Below are positions 1-8,800 of a DNA stretch of 64,000 nucleotides, one piece after another. The first letter of the stretch is position 1, and the number at the start of each line of letters is the position of its first letter. Origin of the DNA: Paenibacillus sp. MBLB1832 (GTDB lineage: Bacteria; Bacillota; Bacilli; Paenibacillales; NBRC-103111); the NCBI RefSeq assembly GCF_032271945.1, contig NZ_CP130319.1:4855001-4919000 (forward strand), read 5' to 3'. The position numbers were made by a program, and so were the translations under genes. Below the pieces are notes generated by a model. The model had not been told where the DNA came from, did no database searches, and saw only the letters and a program-made list of their open reading frames with translations.

Positions 1-2
1 AA

Positions 3-1457
3 CTAGGCGAGAGTTCCGATATGAACTACCGTCAATTCGAATTAGGCGTCTATCCTGACACCAATGGGGTTGCAATGTTTTACATCGAGGGAATTGTAAA
101 GTATGACATCATTAATGAACATATAACGAAACCCCTGCTCTCTTCTCAAGAAAATGAGAGCTATTGGCGGCAAGATATCTGTTTTCATGACTTACTGTGC
201 CAGGCAATCACAATCAGCGATTTGTCACTCAGCTTTGATGGCGATACAATCGTTTCTGCTCTGCTCGAAGGCAAAACTATTCTATTTGCGGACGGCTATA
301 ACGAAGCGCTTATTGCTGGTACTGCGGGCTGGGAAAAGCGTGCGGTCGATGAGCCTCAAACGCAGACGGTGGTAAGGGGACCCAAAGAAGGCTTCACGGA
401 GGATTTGCGTACAAATACGGCGCTAATTCGCAGGAAAATCCGGTCTCCGCAGCTCCGCTTCCTCAGCTTACACATAGGACGAGTCACCCAAACCGAAGTG
501 GTTATTGCTTACTTAGTGGGGATCACAGATCCCAAGGTCGTCGAAGAAGCGAGACAGCGCCTAGCCCGTATCGATACAGACAGTGTGCTAGAAAGCGGCT
601 ACCTCGAAGAATACATCGAGGACGTTACGTATTCTCCTTTTCCAACCATCATGAATACGGAACGGCCCGATTCGGCAGCTGCTGGGTTATTGGAAGGACA
701 AATCGCCATCTTGGTGGATGGGACTCCCTTTGTACTTCAAGCGCCAGTCACGTTTTTTCGATTTCTCCAATCGAGTGAAGACTACTATCAGCGCTTTGAC
801 ATCGCGACGTTCATCCGTATCATCCGCTATATCTCTTTTTTCGTCTCAATGCTGCTTCCTGCTCTCTATATTGCCATTACTACGTTTCACCAGGAAATGC
901 TGCCGACAACGCTGCTTATCAGTTTAGCTGCGCAACGGGAAGGCGTTCCCCTGCCTGCGCTTGCCGAGGCATTTCTCATGGAAATCACGTTCGAGGTGCT
1001 TCGTGAAGCCGGGGTTCGCATGCCGCGTGTCATTGGATCGGCCATCTCGATCGTCGGGGCGTTGGTGCTAGGGCAAGCATCGGTACAAGCCGGCTTAGTA
1101 TCCGCTGCTATGGTCATCATCGTCTCATTTACAGCGATATCAAATTTTGTTACACCAGCCTTAAATATGGCCGTAGCTGCTCGATTAATCCGTTTCGGTT
1201 TAATGCTGCTTGCGGGCACCTTTGGCTTATTCGGCATCTTGACAGGCTGTATGGCTATTTTGATTCATCTCGCGTCTCTTCGCTCCTTCGGGGTTCCCTA
1301 TCTGACACCTATTGCGCCGTTAGTCATGACTCGACTGTTGGATACCTTCATTCGAGTACCACGCTGGTTAGCGATGGTTCGACCGCTAAGTAAAACGAAC
1401 AGAACGAGACAAAAGCCTTACGATAAGCCTTCACCACCCCCGAAAAATCGCTTGTAA
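3..1457 (+). CDS. GerA-family spore germination protein, A subunit (5' partial)
   Basis: Membrane subunit of a nutrient germinant receptor in the inner spore membrane. The reading frame is open to the window edge: codons for LGESSD precede the first ATG at 21, and related proteins have this motif inside the soluble N-terminal domain. The true start is therefore upstream and the gene is truncated by the window, not broken. Visible family marks are VVRGPKEGFTEDLRTN, YSPFPTIMNTERPD and LLEGQIAILVDGTPF in the soluble half, then several membrane segments after about residue 270, with EITFEVLREAGVRMPR between them. A lipoprotein C subunit and a permease-like B subunit follow on the same strand, giving the common three-gene receptor operon in A-C-B order. 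Which of GerA, GerB or GerK it corresponds to cannot be decided. Confidence 0.93.
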   Translation, partial: LGESSDMNYRQFELGVYPDTNGVAMFYIEGIVKYDIINEHITKPLLSSQENESYWRQDICFHDLLCQAITISDLSLSFDGDTIVSALLEGKTILFADGYNEALIAGTAGWEKRAVDEPQTQTVVRGPKEGFTEDLRTNTALIRRKIRSPQLRFLSLHIGRVTQTEVVIAYLVGITDPKVVEEARQRLARIDTDSVLESGYLEEYIEDVTYSPFPTIMNTERPDSAAAGLLEGQIAILVDGTPFVLQAPVTFFRFLQSSEDYYQRFDIATFIRIIRYISFFVSMLLPALYIAITTFHQEMLPTTLLISLAAQREGVPLPALAEAFLMEITFEVLREAGVRMPRVIGSAISIVGALVLGQASVQAGLVSAAMVIIVSFTAISNFVTPALNMAVAARLIRFGLMLLAGTFGLFGILTGCMAILIHLASLRSFGVPYLTPIAPLVMTRLLDTFIRVPRWLAMVRPLSKTNRTRQKPYDKPSPPPKNRL

Positions 1458-1481
1458 GACATCTTGCTGGAGGTTATCGAT

Positions 1482-2696
1482 ATGAGCCCAACGCTTAAGC
1501 GATGCCTGCTTCTTCTGACGACCTGCTTACTCCTCACAGGGTGCTGGGACCGCAAAGAGTTAAATCAACTCGCCATCACGTCCGCCACCGCGATTGATTG
1601 GGATGGCAAAGTATGGACGGTTTCCTACCAAGTCGTCATTCCGCAATCGATAACGAATACGGGAGGAAATTCGGGGCAACAAGCCCCTGTTATGGTCTTC
1701 TCTACAAGCGGCGGGACGATTCGCGGTACCGTGCAAAAGTCGAGCCTGGAAATGCCGCGGTCCTTATTTTTCGCCCATAATCGCATCGTCATTATAGGTG
1801 AAAAGGCCGCCGAGCATGGCATCTCTCAGCTGTTGGATGTCTATCTGCGCAACCCCGATTCCCGCGAGACTGTGAACCTTCTGGTCACGGGAGGCGAGGG
1901 TCGAAAAATACTGGAACAAATTATCCCGCTAGAGAAAGTTCCTGGTTCAGCTATCCAGAATATGATTCGTAACGAGGATAACAACGGCTCTAACAATAAG
2001 CAGGTCAAGCTTTATCAACTCATGATGGGATCCTCGAGTGATGCACCTTACACCTTGATACCCGAAATCATCATCTCAGGCGAAGGCGATAACAACACAA
2101 TTGCCTCCCTGAAGAACACGTCGTTCCCGAATAAATTGAAACTCGGGAGAACCGCTATTTTCAAAAAGGACAAGCTTGTCGGTTGGTTTACGAAGGATGA
2201 GGAATACGGTAATAACTGGATCACGAATCAAATTAAAAAAACAACGCTCTACTTCGGATGCTCGAAAGAAAGCACAGAGTATCGCATGGCGATTCGATTT
2301 GACCACGCCAAAACGAAATTAAAGCCAATCTTCTCTGATCATGGCCCCTTAATGATGCAAGTCCATGTCAAGGCAATTGGTAATATTGTCGAGAATGCGT
2401 GTCCAACCGATCCTACGCAACCCAAAGATATTCAAGCGATCGAGCAAGCGGCTGGTGCAGAAATTATCCGAATTATGGGAAACTCCTTTCAGGCAGCCAT
2501 TAAAAAGAAAGTAGATATCTTTCATCTCGCCGATCTCATTCACAAACATGACCCTACACGTTGGCGCCAATTAAAGCCTGACTGGGATCAGCAATTCGCC
2601 AACCTCCAAATGGATCCCCAAGTCGATGTGAAAATTGCAAGAATCGGTATGAGCGGCAAAGCATACAGAGAGATCATTAAAGGTGGCGAAGAGTAG
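1482..2696 (+). CDS. GerAC-family germination lipoprotein
   Basis: C subunit of the germinant receptor, a lipoprotein on the outer face of the inner spore membrane. The start is the ATG behind GGAGGT with 8-base spacing; a TTG 18 bases upstream lies before that ribosome site. The N-terminus is a lipoprotein signal: a basic start, a Leu-rich core and lipobox LLTGC with Cys21, followed by WDRKELN, typical of GerAC proteins. At 404 residues it is close to the usual family length. It begins 24 bases after the A subunit stop and is followed 27 bases later by the B subunit, so the three are very likely cotranscribed. Expression in the forespore under sigma-G is expected from the family, but the promoter lies outside the window. 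Confidence 0.93.
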   Translation: MSPTLKRCLLLLTTCLLLTGCWDRKELNQLAITSATAIDWDGKVWTVSYQVVIPQSITNTGGNSGQQAPVMVFSTSGGTIRGTVQKSSLEMPRSLFFAHNRIVIIGEKAAEHGISQLLDVYLRNPDSRETVNLLVTGGEGRKILEQIIPLEKVPGSAIQNMIRNEDNNGSNNKQVKLYQLMMGSSSDAPYTLIPEIIISGEGDNNTIASLKNTSFPNKLKLGRTAIFKKDKLVGWFTKDEEYGNNWITNQIKKTTLYFGCSKESTEYRMAIRFDHAKTKLKPIFSDHGPLMMQVHVKAIGNIVENACPTDPTQPKDIQAIEQAAGAEIIRIMGNSFQAAIKKKVDIFHLADLIHKHDPTRWRQLKPDWDQQFANLQMDPQVDVKIARIGMSGKAYREIIKGGEE

Positions 2697-2723
2697 TTAT
2701 CGGACGGACGGAGGGGAGAAGAT

Positions 2724-3827
2724 TTGATCAACCAGATAAGTCGATTTCAGCTATTTGTGATGATTGTTTTGTTTGAAATTGGCAGTACACCGCTCTTTGC
2801 GTTAGGCAGCAGTGCGAAACAAGATGCTTGGTTGTCCATGTCCGCTGCAGCCATTGCCGGCTTCTTACTCCTCCTGCTCTTTCTCTCCATACAGCAAAAG
2901 GCAAGAGATCAAGACCTCATCGGTCTGCTGAAGATTTGCTTCGGACGTATCCTTGGCACCAGCCTAGGTGTCTGGTTTGCCTGTTATTTTGCCTATGAAT
3001 CCATGCGAAATGTTCGTGACTTTGGTGAGATTGCCAATCTAACCTTGCTTAGCACCACACCCAAATACATCACGATGTTTATCATCCTTTTGCTAGCGTT
3101 TTATGCCATTGTGATGGGTGTGGAAACCTTATTTCGCGTGACAGAGGCACTGCTGCCCATCGTTGCGTTCAGCTACGGCTTCCTGATCTTCCTTATTTGC
3201 ATCGCCCGATTAATTCATCTCGACAACTTGCTGCCCATCATGGAAAATGGGCCTACGCCCGTTCTCAAAGCAGCATTTCCAGACATCGTATCTTTCCCCT
3301 TCGGTCAGACGGTGATCTTCTTTATGGTCTGGCACATGCTGCCTAGAGATCAAAAAATTAAGAGACTAAGTCTCGCCGCTTATACGTCGGTTTCGGTTTT
3401 CTTAATCTTCATGAACATCCTGAATATTGTTGTGCTCGGAACGACACTAGCCTCTAACAGTACACTCCCCCTCTTGGAAATGGTTCAGCTTATTGAGGTA
3501 GGCGATATTTTCGAACGACTTGATGTGCTGGTTACGTTACTGCTTTTTCTAGGCTTATTTGTTAAAATGACGACCTTCTATTGGGGCTCCGTGTATGCGA
3601 TGGCGCATATATGCCCCGCGATCTCCAAGCGGTATTGGCTGCTCCTGATCGGCAGCATCATCTTCATCACTTCCTTCCTCGAACCGAATTACACCTACCA
3701 TACGTGGCTCGGTTTAATCGTGAGCGTGAAGGTGTATCCGCTGTTTCAAGTGATCATCCCGCTTATGATGTATATTCTCCTCAAAATCCGCAAAATCCCG
3801 GCGCCGCAATCATCGCCTGAAGCATAA
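2724..3827 (+). CDS. GerAB-family germination permease-like protein
   Basis: B subunit of the germinant receptor, an APC-type integral membrane protein (GerAB/spore permease family) that recognises the small-molecule germinant in characterised receptors. It has 367 residues with about ten hydrophobic segments. It opens with ISRFQLFVMIVLFEIGSTPLF, a typical GerAB N-terminus. The start is TTG, chosen because GGAGGGG sits just upstream at good spacing and no ATG fits. It is the last gene of the A-C-B operon and ends at a strong hairpin shared with the convergent rplT operon. Confidence 0.92.
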   Translation: MINQISRFQLFVMIVLFEIGSTPLFALGSSAKQDAWLSMSAAAIAGFLLLLLFLSIQQKARDQDLIGLLKICFGRILGTSLGVWFACYFAYESMRNVRDFGEIANLTLLSTTPKYITMFIILLLAFYAIVMGVETLFRVTEALLPIVAFSYGFLIFLICIARLIHLDNLLPIMENGPTPVLKAAFPDIVSFPFGQTVIFFMVWHMLPRDQKIKRLSLAAYTSVSVFLIFMNILNIVVLGTTLASNSTLPLLEMVQLIEVGDIFERLDVLVTLLLFLGLFVKMTTFYWGSVYAMAHICPAISKRYWLLLIGSIIFITSFLEPNYTYHTWLGLIVSVKVYPLFQVIIPLMMYILLKIRKIPAPQSSPEA

Positions 3828-3860
3828 AAAAGAGCCTGCCCCCTAACGGGGACAAGCTCT
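3825..3860. terminator. Bidirectional terminator between germination operon and rplT
   Basis: Inverted repeat with outer arms AGAGC/GCTCT and inner CCCC/GGGG around a short loop. On the minus strand it is followed by TTTTTT, so it serves rplT well. It also overlaps the stop codon of the convergent germination operon. Confidence 0.8.
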
Positions 3861-3879
3861 CCAAGGCGTAAAGCCAAGC

Positions 3880-4239
3880 TTACGCGTTTACTTTCGCTTT
3901 AGCAGCTGTTGCCAAATCGTTGAACGCTTTGGAATCGTTAACAGCTAGGTCAGCCAAGATTTTACGGTTAACCTCGATACCAGCCAATTTCAGGCCGTGC
4001 ATCAATTTGCTGTAGCTCAAGCCGTTTTGACGAGCACCAGCGTTGATACGAGTGATCCAAAGTCTACGGAAGTTACGTTTCGTTTGACGACGGTCACGGT
4101 ATGCATAAACCAAAGACTTCATTACTTGTTCTTTAGCTGTTTTAAATAAGCGGTGTTTGGAACCGAAATAACCTTTTGCTAATTTCAAAATTTTCTTACG
4201 ACGGTGAGCGCGAATAAATCCGCCCTTGACTCTTGCCAT
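3880..4239 (-). CDS. rplT: 50S ribosomal protein L20
   Basis: Large-subunit protein needed for early 50S assembly, and in Bacillus the autogenous repressor of this operon. It has 119 residues, the normal length. It starts [20 protein letters not shown] and contains [14 protein letters not shown] and the arginine-rich [15 protein letters not shown] stretch of the family. Its start follows AGGAGG. It is the last gene of infC-rpmI-rplT and is followed by a factor-independent terminator. Confidence 0.98.
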   Translation of the reverse strand: MARVKGGFIRAHRRKKILKLAKGYFGSKHRLFKTAKEQVMKSLVYAYRDRRQTKRNFRRLWITRINAGARQNGLSYSKLMHGLKLAGIEVNRKILADLAVNDSKAFNDLATAAKAKVNA

Positions 4240-4290
4240 TGTGAACTACCTCCTGGGATATATAAATGATGTTCGATTTGTTGTTGGAAA

Positions 4291-4494
4291 TTAACCTTTG
4301 ATAAGTGTCAACTGTTGTTGCAAACGACGTACATCGCCAGGAGCCATTGTTGGGTTCGTGGACAAAACGCGTTTTTGCTTGGATGATTTACCGGAAAGCA
4401 AGTGGTTCTTACCTTGTTTGTATCTCATCACTTTGCCTGTGCCCGTAATTTTGAAGCGACCTTTCAGGCTGCTGTGTGTTTTCATTTTCGGCAT
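4291..4494 (-). CDS. rpmI: 50S ribosomal protein L35
   Basis: Small basic large-subunit protein of 67 residues. It starts MPKMKTHSSLKGRFKITGTG and contains KHxL-type GKNHLLSGKSSKQKR, both diagnostic for L35. It is preceded by TTAGGAGGAACAACACC. It lies between infC and rplT with short gaps, the conserved bacterial order. Confidence 0.98.
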   Translation of the reverse strand: MPKMKTHSSLKGRFKITGTGKVMRYKQGKNHLLSGKSSKQKRVLSTNPTMAPGDVRRLQQQLTLIKG

Positions 4495-4524
4495 GGTGTT
4501 GTTCCTCCTAATTTAGTATACCGC

Positions 4525-5040
4525 CTAAGTTGTTGCTTTCGGCGTTAAGATCATGATCATGCTTCTTCCCTCAAGCTTCGGAGCGCGCTCCTGCGAGGAA
4601 ATGTCAGCAGTTTCAGTTGCAAGACGCTCAAGTACTCTGCGGCCAATCTCCGAGTGCGCGATTTCGCGACCACGGAAACGGACACTGGCTTTGACTTTAT
4701 CGCCATCGCCAAGGAACTTGACTGCATTGCGAAGCTTCGTTTGGAAGTCATGTTCATCAATCGTCGCGCTGAGGCGGATTTCCTTGATGTCCACGATCTT
4801 CTGGTTCTTACGAGCTTCTTTTTCTTTCTTCTGTGTTTCGTAACGGAACTTGCCGTAATCCATAATGCGGCAGACAGGCGGCTTCGCCGTCGGTGCAACG
4901 TTTACTAAATCAAGGTTCGCGTCAAGTGCAATTTGAAGAGCTTCGCGAATCGGTGTAATCCCGAGTTGTTCTCCGTCCGCCCCAATCAGGCGTACTTCCT
5001 TCACACGAATCTCATCGTTAATCATATGGTCTTTGCTAAT
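4525..5040 (-). CDS. infC: Translation initiation factor IF-3 (AUU start)
   Basis: IF-3 binds the 30S subunit and checks start codon-anticodon pairing. The N-domain has [20 protein letters not shown], and the C-domain has [28 protein letters not shown] and [15 protein letters not shown]. The best start is not the ATG at 5025 but an in-frame ATT at 5040. It reads ISKDHMIN, like other Firmicute IF-3 proteins, and sits 7 bases behind GGAGGTG, whereas the ATG has no ribosome site. An AUU start is the classical autoregulatory device of infC, because IF-3 discriminates against it. This gives 171 residues. Confidence 0.96.
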   Translation of the reverse strand: MSKDHMINDEIRVKEVRLIGADGEQLGITPIREALQIALDANLDLVNVAPTAKPPVCRIMDYGKFRYETQKKEKEARKNQKIVDIKEIRLSATIDEHDFQTKLRNAVKFLGDGDKVKASVRFRGREIAHSEIGRRVLERLATETADISSQERAPKLEGRSMIMILTPKATT

Positions 5041-5084
5041 TGTGTTCCACCTCCATAAAGTATGTAAATCTCTTTCACAAATAT

Positions 5085-5118
5085 AAAAAAGATGTGGGCG
5101 CTAGTGGGCCCACATCTT
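5085..5118 (-). terminator. Attenuator in the infC leader (L20-type leader)
   Basis: A perfect 11-bp stem (AAGATGTGGGC/GCCCACATCTT) with an 8-base loop, followed on the minus strand by six T. It lies in the roughly 190-nt untranslated leader between the infC promoter and its AUU start. In Bacillus, L20 binding to this leader favours premature termination. The terminator is clear; assignment to the L20 leader family rests on position and gene order. Confidence 0.82.
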
Positions 5119-5230
5119 CATCAATAACAGGTTCATGACAAACCCATTTCATGTACATGATGATTCATTCAGACCAGCCAACGATACGTTAGTCAGGTGA
5201 GAAGCGGGCGCTTCTGCTTTTACTTGAAAT

Positions 5231-5259
5231 ATAATATCATCCCGTGAAAAAAAAGTCAA
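5231..5259 (-). promoter_or_regulatory. Sigma-A promoter of infC-rpmI-rplT
   Basis: Minus strand TTGACT, a 17-base spacer, then TATTAT. This is a near-consensus housekeeping promoter, with transcription starting near 5224. The -35 box overlaps the stop codon of the upstream glycosyltransferase gene. Confidence 0.82.
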
Positions 5260-6491
5260 CTCACTTGTTTGCTTTTCATTTCATCTAATCGAATAACACG
5301 CGTATGCTCGGTGTGGCTCCATTGCTTGTTGTTTTGCGTGAAGAAAGCATAGAACGTGATGGGCCACCAAGAAAGCATGAAAATCGGGTACAGCAACAGA
5401 TATTTATACGTCTTCTTATGTGCCTTTTCAATCAGCATGCACGCTGGAAGCAGCACATAGATGGCCAAACTCAGTGAATTAATCACTACAGGATTCACAT
5501 GAACCAAGGCTGAGTCTGCCGTCCCGTGGGATGTCATGGATTGGATCCATAGCATAACCGTTAGGATAGCACCGAAGAAGAAATTATATACATTCGCCGA
5601 ATAAATGGCGGCATCAATTTTCATCCAACTTCCCGTTTTGATCCCCTGCCACAACAATGGGAAGAAGAAACGTTTAGCCACTTCAAAGTGGCCTTGCATC
5701 CAACGCAAACGCTGTTTAGCGGAAGCATTAAACGATAGCGGCTTTTCATCGTACACACGCGTATCGTAATTGAATGTAGGCTTGATATCCATTTGAATAC
5801 AGCGCATGGAGAACTCGAGATCCTCAACAAGGCTTGTTGCTCGCCAACCGATCTGTTTCAACAAATTGGAATCGAAGCACATCCCTGTACCGCCAAGATA
5901 ATTCGCAAGTCCGAGGTTTGAACGCGGCGTTTGGACAAAGCGATTCGCATAGAAGTACGAGATTGCAAAGGAGCCTGTGATCCAGGAATCATTTGGATTT
6001 TTGGTATCCAGATAAGCTTGAATCACGCGGGAGCCTGAACATAGATCATTGTTCATATGAATTAAGAAATCTGTGCCCACCAGATTGTCCGCGTCAAACA
6101 TGACGATTCCGTCATATTGCTTCTCACGCTTCCAAAGCTCTTTGAGCATCCATTCAATCGCATATCCCTTGCCTCGCAGGTTCGGATTGCGGCGCTCCAT
6201 CGCGTACACGCCGTGGTGGCGCGCAATGTCAGCCGTGTTATCCGTACAATTGTCACAGATGACGAAAATGTCAAAGAGCTCTTTCGGATAATCCAAAGCT
6301 TTCAGGTTTTCAATCAATGCGCCAACGACTTGCTCCTCATTGTGAGCGGCAACCAAAACAGCAAACGACTTCTGCGGTGCATACATCTTTTTGTTTTTCG
6401 GTCGATACCAACCAAAAAATGTTAGAAACAGCTGATACGCTGCAATCACGGCCAGAAACATCTGAACGGCCAGCATGATCTTGTCAAACAT
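5256..6491 (-). CDS. Membrane glycosyltransferase family 2
   Basis: Processive-type GT2 transferase with one N-terminal membrane segment, a cytoplasmic GT-A domain and several C-terminal membrane segments, the layout of poly-GlcNAc and related synthases. Visible motifs are AAHNEEQVVGALIENL (nucleotide binding), VMFDADN (the DxD region), LVEDLEFSMRC (the catalytic ED) and QRLRWMQG (QxxRW). The start chosen is the ATG after GGGGGACTTGTTTT, nine codons inside the longest frame. It stands alone, ends into the infC promoter, and has no linked deacetylase or ica-like genes. The sugar donor and acceptor cannot be told from the sequence. Length is 411 residues. Confidence 0.85.
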   Translation of the reverse strand: MFDKIMLAVQMFLAVIAAYQLFLTFFGWYRPKNKKMYAPQKSFAVLVAAHNEEQVVGALIENLKALDYPKELFDIFVICDNCTDNTADIARHHGVYAMERRNPNLRGKGYAIEWMLKELWKREKQYDGIVMFDADNLVGTDFLIHMNNDLCSGSRVIQAYLDTKNPNDSWITGSFAISYFYANRFVQTPRSNLGLANYLGGTGMCFDSNLLKQIGWRATSLVEDLEFSMRCIQMDIKPTFNYDTRVYDEKPLSFNASAKQRLRWMQGHFEVAKRFFFPLLWQGIKTGSWMKIDAAIYSANVYNFFFGAILTVMLWIQSMTSHGTADSALVHVNPVVINSLSLAIYVLLPACMLIEKAHKKTYKYLLLYPIFMLSWWPITFYAFFTQNNKQWSHTEHTRVIRLDEMKSKQVS

Positions 6492-6600
6492 AAAACAAGT
6501 CCCCCTTTTTTTATGCACGTTAGCTCTCTTTTTATATGCCTCGTGCTTTTATGTACAGGTCATACAGTTGTCTAAGCAAACGGGAAAACAATCGTTTTTG

Positions 6601-6629
6601 ATTTTCCTCTCTTTCCTCCTATTTGTCAA
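6601..6629 (-). promoter_or_regulatory. Possible promoter of the GT2 gene
   Basis: Minus strand TTGACA, a 17-base spacer, then GAAAAT. The -35 is perfect and the -10 is weak (4 of 6). It would give a leader of about 100 nt upstream of the ATG at 6491. Confidence 0.35.
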
Positions 6630-7070
6630 AGCCAGCATACTTCGAAAAAGCGCCAGTTCTTTGAAATTTGGCAGGTTCGCAGTCGCCGAATAGAGCGTGC
6701 GCTTGGAATCGGTTCGAAAATGTCTTGTTTTCATCGTTTTTCATCTATTGTGTACGAAAAGTTCACCATTTAGACGAACAACCGATTATATGAGAGGGAA
6801 TAACCATCACACTATTCGCTTCGAAAAGTTGGTTAGAGTCCGTCGTCGGATAGAAGTTCATCATTTGGGGGACACTAGAAGAATAGACGTATGCTTTCCG
6901 TGCGAAGTTTGGTTAATTAGATGTCATACTACCATAGAAATGTTAACGCTAGATTAGTGCAACATTAATTTGGAACGCCAAAAATTTATCATAGGGTTAA
7001 TCTTCTTCTAACATTTCCTACCTACAATGAAATGAGAATAGAAACTCCAACTAGAGGGAGGCAGCTTCTC
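6630..7070. other. Non-coding stretch between divergent genes
   Basis: AT-rich intergenic DNA between the minus-strand GT2 gene and the plus-strand PAP2 gene. I see no convincing gene or RNA. A TACAAT near 7021 could be the -10 of the PAP2 gene, but no good -35 accompanies it. Short frames here lack ribosome sites and have no recognisable composition. Confidence 0.4.
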
Positions 7071-7598
7071 ATGAGCAAAGTCGTGCATTGGCTTCAGCAT
7101 CATGAAACACGCTTGTTCCACTTCGTTAATCAACGTATTCAACACAACTATCTCAACCATTTCTTTACGAGAATCACACATTTAGGCGGCGCTACCGCCA
7201 CCATTATGATCTCTTTGTGCTTGGCTGTCTTCGGTCATGATTCCCTGCGAGTTGCAGGTCTTCAAGCGTTGCTTGCCTTAACCATCAGCCATATTCCAGT
7301 CGCCATTATGAAAAAGCGTTACCCTAGACTCCGCCCTTATCTCGTCCACCCTCAGACGATCACGTACAAAAATCCTTTAACCGATCACTCCTTCCCTTCG
7401 GGGCATACCACGGCTATTTTTTCACTCATGGTTCCGATCGTCTTCGCCTTTCCCTTGTCAGGGCTCATCCTGATCCCACTAGCGTTCATTGTCGGTACAT
7501 CACGAATCTATCTCGGACTGCATTATCCGTCTGACTGCATCGTTGGATGCTTGCTTGGTACAACCGCTTCATTAGCCACAGTCGCATTCTGGGGGTAA
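7071..7598 (+). CDS. PAP2-family membrane phosphatase
   Basis: Phosphatidic acid phosphatase type 2 family, most like bacterial undecaprenyl-pyrophosphate or phosphatidylglycerophosphate phosphatases. All three active-site motifs are present: KKRYPRLRP, SFPSGH and SRIYLGLHYPSD. There are five or six hydrophobic segments in 175 residues. The start is the ATG behind GGGAGG with 9-base spacing, 13 codons inside the longest frame. The next gene begins 3 bases after its stop, so it is probably cotranscribed with the glycosyltransferase, which points to an envelope lipid role. The substrate is not determined. Confidence 0.88.
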   Translation: MSKVVHWLQHHETRLFHFVNQRIQHNYLNHFFTRITHLGGATATIMISLCLAVFGHDSLRVAGLQALLALTISHIPVAIMKKRYPRLRPYLVHPQTITYKNPLTDHSFPSGHTTAIFSLMVPIVFAFPLSGLILIPLAFIVGTSRIYLGLHYPSDCIVGCLLGTTASLATVAFWG

Positions 7599-7601
7599 AC
7601 C

Positions 7602-8729
7602 ATGGAAAAGGGTTCACAAAAAAAACGAGTACTCATCCTATCGGAAGGCTTCGGCGCGGGACACACACAAGCAGCGTATGCACTTGCCAGCTCCTTGGAG
7701 CTGCGCTGCTCCGCCATCGAGACACTTGTTGTAGAGCTTGGCGCCTTCCTTCACCCCACACTGGCTCCGTGGATTTTCAGCGCGTATAAGAAAACGATTT
7801 CCACGCAACCAAAGCTGTATGGCCGCTTATATCGCTCACAGTACCAGAAGAAGCTTAATCCCTTGACACAGTTAGCTCTGCATCGCATTTTCTATGCACA
7901 AACAGCTGCGTTTATTAGACAGTGGGAACCGCAAGCTATCGTGTGCACGCATCCATTTCCAAGTGTGGTCGTATCCCGATTGAAACGGGCAGGCTTACAC
8001 ATTCCGCTATGCACGGTAATTACCGATTATGATGTGCATGGAACTTGGGTCAGCTCAGAAGTAAACAAATATATGGTGTCGTCCGAGGACGTTAAACACA
8101 AGCTGTTAGTACATGGGGTTGCTCCAGCGCATGTCGAAATCACAGGCATTCCCGTTCACCCTAGCTTTAGGGAGGTTCATGATAAGGCTCTCATTCGGCA
8201 GCAATTCGGTCTCTCCTCCTTACCGACGGTCCTTGTGATGGGTGGAGGATGGGGACTCATAGGCGGCGATTCCTTGAGCGAGCATCTCCTGATCTGGCGG
8301 GACCAGATCCAATTCATCTTTTGCCTAGGTAAAAATGAAAAAGCACGCGCCAAACTCGCGGGAGATCCACGTTATTGTCATCCGAATATTCATCTGCTAG
8401 GGTTTACACAAGAGATTGGCAAGCTGATGGAGGTTTCCGACCTGCTTGTTACCAAGCCGGGAGGCATGACCTGCTCAGAGGGACTTGCCAAGTCCATTCC
8501 TATGTTGTTCTATGATCCGATTCCTGGCCAAGAGGAAGAGAATGTGCACTATTTTACACGGCACGGTTTCGGTGAAACCATTCAATCGGCCGATACGATT
8601 TCCAATTGGTTAACGATGCTGGCGTGCCAATTTGCCGATGTGCAGGCGAAACGTACTTCGAATAACCATCGAAAGGACAGTCTCCCCGCGGGTGATGGTT
8701 CAGAAGTCATTCTTCAATTGCTTGGATAA
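7602..8729 (+). CDS. Glycolipid glycosyltransferase (MGDG synthase / UgtP-like, GT28)
   Basis: Related to monogalactosyldiacylglycerol synthases and Bacillus UgtP, which transfer sugar from UDP-sugar to diacylglycerol. The N-terminal domain begins VLILSEGFGAGHTQAAYAL (the GxGH motif) and contains CTHPFPSVVVSRLK and TDYDVHGTW. The C-terminal GT-B domain has VLVMGGGWGL and VTKPGGMTCSEGLAKSIP, the donor-binding motif. Length is 375 residues, normal for the family. It is coupled to the upstream PAP2 phosphatase. The acceptor lipid and number of sugars added are inferred from the family only. Confidence 0.85.
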   Translation: MEKGSQKKRVLILSEGFGAGHTQAAYALASSLELRCSAIETLVVELGAFLHPTLAPWIFSAYKKTISTQPKLYGRLYRSQYQKKLNPLTQLALHRIFYAQTAAFIRQWEPQAIVCTHPFPSVVVSRLKRAGLHIPLCTVITDYDVHGTWVSSEVNKYMVSSEDVKHKLLVHGVAPAHVEITGIPVHPSFREVHDKALIRQQFGLSSLPTVLVMGGGWGLIGGDSLSEHLLIWRDQIQFIFCLGKNEKARAKLAGDPRYCHPNIHLLGFTQEIGKLMEVSDLLVTKPGGMTCSEGLAKSIPMLFYDPIPGQEEENVHYFTRHGFGETIQSADTISNWLTMLACQFADVQAKRTSNNHRKDSLPAGDGSEVILQLLG

Positions 8730-8740
8730 TTAGGCCATTA

Positions 8741-8797
8741 ACAAAAAACAGACTATACTCTGAACTGCCTGCGCGGCGGCCAGAAATAGTCTGTTTG
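8741..8797. terminator. Bidirectional terminator
   Basis: Arms ACAGACTAT/ATAGTCTGT with further pairing inside. The minus-strand side continues into TGTTTTTTGTT, so it serves trmB best. It lies between convergent genes. Confidence 0.7.
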
Positions 8798-8800
8798 TAT

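Noticed and set aside
6697-6957. 86-codon frame in the gap before the PAP2 gene
   Set aside because: No ribosome site, odd composition and no recognisable motif.
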